Positions 60,470 to 64,000 of a stretch of DNA of 64,000 nucleotides are shown here, one piece after another. The position numbers were made by a program, and so were the translations under genes. The notes beneath the pieces are model-generated. The model was not told the origin of the DNA and made no database searches. It saw nothing but the letters and a program-made list of their open reading frames with translations. Source of the stretch: Coenobita brevimanus. Taxonomy: Eukaryota > Arthropoda > Malacostraca > Decapoda > Coenobitidae. The stretch covers positions 36,809,322-36,873,321 of the forward strand of contig CM064732.1 in the NCBI GenBank assembly GCA_032717465.1, read 5' to 3'. Each line of letters starts with the position of its first letter. Position 1 is the first letter of the stretch.

Positions 60470-63360
60470 TCTTCTTCTTCATTTCTGCAACATTCGCGGC
60501 CTTTCCTCTAACTTTCGCTCTGTTGAGCACCACCTCTCCTCCTCTAAACCTCACCTTCTTTTTCTAACTGAGACTCAGCTGTCTGAGGCAACTGACAGCA
60601 GACCCTTTTCAGTATCCTCCTACTTTCTCTATACTCATTTCAAAGCCAAAGGTGGCTGTTGTGTATATACAGTATATGCAACAACTTAACTTGCTCTCGT
60701 GTTCCTGGACTCGATTCTTCTGAATTCTCTACACTCTGGCTTCGGTCTTCGTCATTCTCTGACTAAATATATCTGTGCTGTTTACTTATCTCCTAATTCT
60801 ACTGACTATCAAAAATTCTATGACTATCTTACTTCTACAATGGAACACATTCTATCCATTTCTCCTTTCTCTGAAGTCTCCATTCTAGGAGACTTCAATG
60901 TTCACCACCACCTTTGAGTCCCCTCTCCTTTCACTGATTCACCTGGTGAACAAGCCGACACCTTTTCTATCCTTAATAACCTAGAGCAGCTTGTACAGCA
61001 CCCTACCCGTATCCCTGACCACCTTGGAGAGAGCTCCAACATACTTGACCTCTTCCTTAAAACTTATCCTTCTGCTTACACTGTTAATCTATTCTCTCCG
61101 TTGGGCTCCTCCAATCACAACCTTATCACCTTAACCTGTCCTATCGCTCCAGTACGGCCTGTGGACCCTCCAAAGAAACGTCGTCTGTGGCACTTTGGAG
61201 CTGAGGATTGGGTGGCCCTCAGGCAGTACTTCTTTGATTTTCCCTGGAATGATTATTGCTTCAATGGCCGGGAGCCATCTGAGTGTGACTTGCGCATTAT
61301 GGAGGTTATTCTCTCGGTCATGGAAGCATACATTCCTTTCTCATATCCTTTTACTAATGCATGAAAGCCTTGATTTATTCACGCTTGTTCTAATGCTATC
61401 CGCAACAAGGAGAGGGCCTATAAAAGGTACTGGAGCCAACCCACCCCTGAATCACATCTTTTTTGTGTTTCTGTCCGGAATCGTGCTGTCTGTTCTTCGT
61501 TCTGCTAAAAATAATTTCATCCATACTAAATGCTCTCAACCGTCCAACTCGAATTCGTCCTGCTCCTCTGGCACCTTGCCAAAAACCTTTCTAACAACTT
61601 TACCTCATCATCCTTCCCTCCTCTTTTCTACTCTGATGGCTCTGTAGCTATTTCTTCTACTGAAAAAGCAGATCTCTTCACACAGACTTTCTCCTCCAAT
61701 TCCACCTTAGACGATTCCGGTGCTGTTCCTCCATTGCTTCCCCCCTCTGACTTGCTCATGGCTGACATTAAAATTTCTTCAGCAGATGAGTTTTCTGCCA
61801 TCACAGGCCTCAATACTAATAAGGCATACGGGCCTGATGGAGTCCCTCCTGTTGTTCTCAAGAGCTGTGCTTCTGTGCTTACACCCTGCCTAGGGAAACT
61901 CTTTCACCTTTGTCTCTCAGCTTCTACCTTTCCTTCTTGCTGGAAGTTTGCTCTCATTCAGCCAGTCTCAAAGAAGGGTCACCATTCCCAACCCTCTAAC
62001 TATCGTCCAATCCCAACCCTCTAACTATCGTCCAATTGCTTTAACATCCTGTATCTCTAAAGTTTTCGAGTCAATACTTAATAGAAAAATTTTAAAGCAT
62101 CTTTCCTATCACAACCTTCTTTCTGATCGGCAGTATGGGTTCCGTCAGGGACACTCCACTGGCGATCTTCTCACCTACCTTTCAGACTCCTGGTCATCCT
62201 CCATTCGGAACTTTGGCGAAAGCTTTGCCATTGCACTTAACATATCAAAGGCTTTCGATCGAGTCTGGCATAAATCTTTAATTTCCAAACTGCCCTCGTA
62301 CGGTTTCTATCCTTCTATCTTTGTCTTCATCTCTAGCTTCCTTTCTGGTCGCTCTATAGCCGCTGTTGTAGGCGCCCATCGTTCTTCTCCTAGATCTATC
62401 AACAGTGTTGCTCCTCAGGGCTCTGTCCTATCACCAACTCTCTTCCTCTTATTCATCAATGACCTTCTAAGCTCTACATCTAACCCTATCCACTCATACG
62501 CTGATGACACCACCCTTTACTTTTCAATTCGGTTCCCACAATGTCTGTCTCAGCAGGTACTTCAACAAACAAGGAATGAGGCTATGGCACACCTAATGTC
62601 TGACTTGGCTCGTATCTCTGACTGGGATAAAAATAATCTGGTGATTTTTTAATGCATCAAAGACTCAGTTTTTACACCTATCAACCCAACAAAATCTTCC
62701 ACAGGTATACCCACTAATGTTTAATAATATTCAGCATAATCCTGCATCATCCTTGAACTTGCTTGGGGTTTCATTTACTCGGGACTTATCTTGAAAAGAC
62801 CATATTACATCACTTGTAAAATCTGCTTCCAAGAGATTGGGTGTGCTAAGCCGACTCCGTTCCTTCTTTACCCCTGCACAATTGTTGACTCTATACAGGG
62901 GTTTTATCCGCCCCTGTGTGGAGTACAACTCTCATGTGTGGGGAGGCTCCCCACATACAGCTCTTCTCAATAGAATGGAGTCAAAGGCTTTTCGTCTCAT
63001 TAACTCTCCTCCTCTTACTGACTCCCTTCAACCTCCGTCTCTTCACCGCATTGTTGCATCTTTATCTCTTTTCCATCTTTAGTTCAATGGTCACTGTTCC
63101 TCTGGACTGTCTACATGCATTCCTCCACCTCTACGACGGGCGCGTAGCACCCGTCTAGCAGCAAACTCTCATCCCTTCTCTGTCCAACTCTCTAATGAAA
63201 GAGTTAACCGTTACTCCCAGTCCTTCATTTATGCAAAAGGTCAACTCTGGAACTGTCTCCCTGTGTCTATATTTCCAGCTTCCTATGATCTGCAGTCTTT
63301 CAAACGCAGTGTGTCCAGGCATCTCGAAATGATAGGATCTAGAATTTGGCTCTCTCTTGT
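60470..63360 (+). pseudogene. Endonuclease-RT polyprotein of LINE G (inactive)
   Basis: Endonuclease: CNIRGLSSNFRSVEHHLSSS, FLTETQLSE (60560), SILGDFNVHHH (60880-60912), GSSNHNLITL (61104; SNH in place of SDH). RT: LNTNKAYGPDGVPPVVLKS (61810-61866), a 25-bp duplication at 61986-62035, QYGFRQGHSTGDLLTYLS, LNISKAFDRVWHKSLISKL (62238-62294; motif A), APQGSVLSPTLFLLFINDL (62410-62466; motif B), SYADDTTLYF (62497-62526; motif C). Lesions: stops at 60915-60917 and 61362-61364, the duplication, and one extra T at 62645-62650 that stops the frame just before NASKTQ. The C-terminus matches D1 and H. The catalytic YADD is intact. Confidence 0.85.
61986..62035 (+). repeat. 25-bp perfect tandem duplication in LINE G RT
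   Basis: Two identical 25-base units begin at 61986 and 62011 (each starting TCCCAACCCTCTAACTATCG). One copy is enough for the family reading frame; the second shifts it by one. Confidence 0.97.
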
Positions 63361-63439
63361 ATTTTGTTTTTCTCTTGAAAGGAGCAATAATTGCGGGTTT
63401 GCGGCCTTTGGTTCCTTCTTCCTCGCATAAAAAAAAACT

Positions 63440-63795
63440 AAGTCGAGTGACCCCTTCCTTGACCTTGCTGACCTGAGCAGTTCATCGTTCTTTCATATTG
63501 TATCACTGACATAATTTTGAATTCCGTTGAGGAGTTCGGAAGATATTGCACCCACAATAATGAACTAAATCGACCCCATATAACCTCGGCCTTTGACCCC
63601 TTGACCTAGCTGACCTAATCAGTTCATCATTTCCTCATACTGCATCACTGACAAAAGTTTGGTAATAATCCGTTAATGGGATCAGGATATATTGCGGCCA
63701 CAAGAATGTTACGGACGCACGGACCCACTGACGCACGTACGGACAAATCAATCACTTAATGGCTCCTCCACCATAGGTGGGCGGAGGCATAAATA
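63440..63795. repeat. Interspersed repeat 'epsilon', right part
   Basis: Resumes the order seen before LINE G (GACC-TTGACCTTGCTGACCT, ATCACTGACA-AA, GAGGAGTTC-GAAGATATTG). It then shows the family terminus: ACGGACGCACGGACCCACTG, followed by a hairpin-forming CTCCTCCACC-ATAGGTGGGCGGAGG. Confidence 0.75.
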
Positions 63796-64000
63796 TCAGT
63801 CAGTACATAAATCGCATTTTTTTTTATTTAAGTCTAAATATTTCGTCGGTGTAGTAAAGTCATCTGACGTTAGCCGATACAAATGCTAATTAGGCATTTT
63901 GCAGACAATGATTAATACAGTGGTTCTCACGGTCTTATTAAAACCGGCAAGACGAATGTGTGTGCATATCTCTTAGTCTGGGGAATAGCCTATAGAACAA
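63796..64000. other. No recognisable feature
   Basis: AT-rich with a short T run. It shares ATCTGACGTTAGC with 58272-58285. Confidence 0.35.

Larger units (their letters stand above)
60290..63431 (+). mobile_element. LINE 'G' (D/G/H family), near full length
   Basis: About 3.1 kb from roughly 60290 to GGTTCCTTCTTCCTCGCAT plus nine A (63411-63437). It is the longest of three family members in the window (with D1 and H) and sits inside repeat epsilon, which continues on both sides. The motif wording is jockey-like. The exact 5' end is unclear. Confidence 0.8.

Overview
The window looks like repeat-dominated nuclear DNA of an invertebrate, most likely a decapod crustacean (shrimp, crab or crayfish). 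I infer this from very frequent, very long dinucleotide and tetranucleotide microsatellites (AG, AC, AT, GATA), several families of APE-type non-LTR retrotransposons (LINEs) of the kind that fill decapod genomes, tRNA-derived SINEs, and interspersed repeats of the type seen in many marine invertebrates. I found no host protein-coding gene, rRNA or intact tRNA that I could defend. Almost every long open frame comes from a transposable element, a microsatellite (poly-ER, poly-CV, poly-HT, poly-YI peptides) or a polypurine tract.

Layout: 1-1247 RTE-like LINE remnant cut off at a CT microsatellite. 1380-1925 polypurine. 2401-6290 (-) LINE 'A' carrying a nested 768-bp LINE 'D1' at 3786-4553. 6296-7500 degenerate tandem repeats with a tRNA-like sequence. 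8950-14303 (+) jockey-like LINE 'I' split by LINE 'J' (9580-12193, -) with a 7-bp target-site duplication. 14995-16345 microsatellites and interspersed repeats. 16745-19465 a large inverted repeat whose right arm was itself invaded by two elements. 20700-23233 (-) CR1-like LINE 'K' with an inserted repeat. 24357-25905 two probable non-autonomous DNA elements. 28199-31660 (+) LINE 'B'. 32918-36040 (+) LINE 'C', same family as A. 36979-38310 microsatellites in a dispersed repeat family.

38891-44040 (-) is the best-preserved element, LINE 'F' (CR1/L2-like). It has a 646-residue ORF1 with a SAP-like motif, coiled coil, SGNH-like domain and two zinc knuckles. ORF1 ends in a UAG that is in frame with ORF2, and ORF2 has no AUG near its start. 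46600-48560 (-) is a decayed Tigger/pogo-type DNA transposase. 48780-51150 is a 2.4-kb polypurine block. 51750-54690 is a mosaic of one ~500-bp repeat, three ~400-bp SINEs and a truncated LINE 'H', separated by (AT)n tracts. 54690-57892 (-) is LINE 'E'. 58545-58744 is a 5 x 40-bp minisatellite. 60290-63431 (+) is LINE 'G', a longer relative of D1 and H, inserted in another interspersed repeat.

Two themes link the parts. First, successive nested retrotransposition can be dated in order, because empty-site sequences can be rebuilt from paralogous copies. Second, microsatellites and retroelements are physically coupled: family A/C ends in (GATA)n, J ends in (ACT)n, F ends in (TGAATC)n, and many element junctions fall inside AT, AAT, GATA or GA tracts. 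Family letters are local labels; clade names are tentative without an RT phylogeny.
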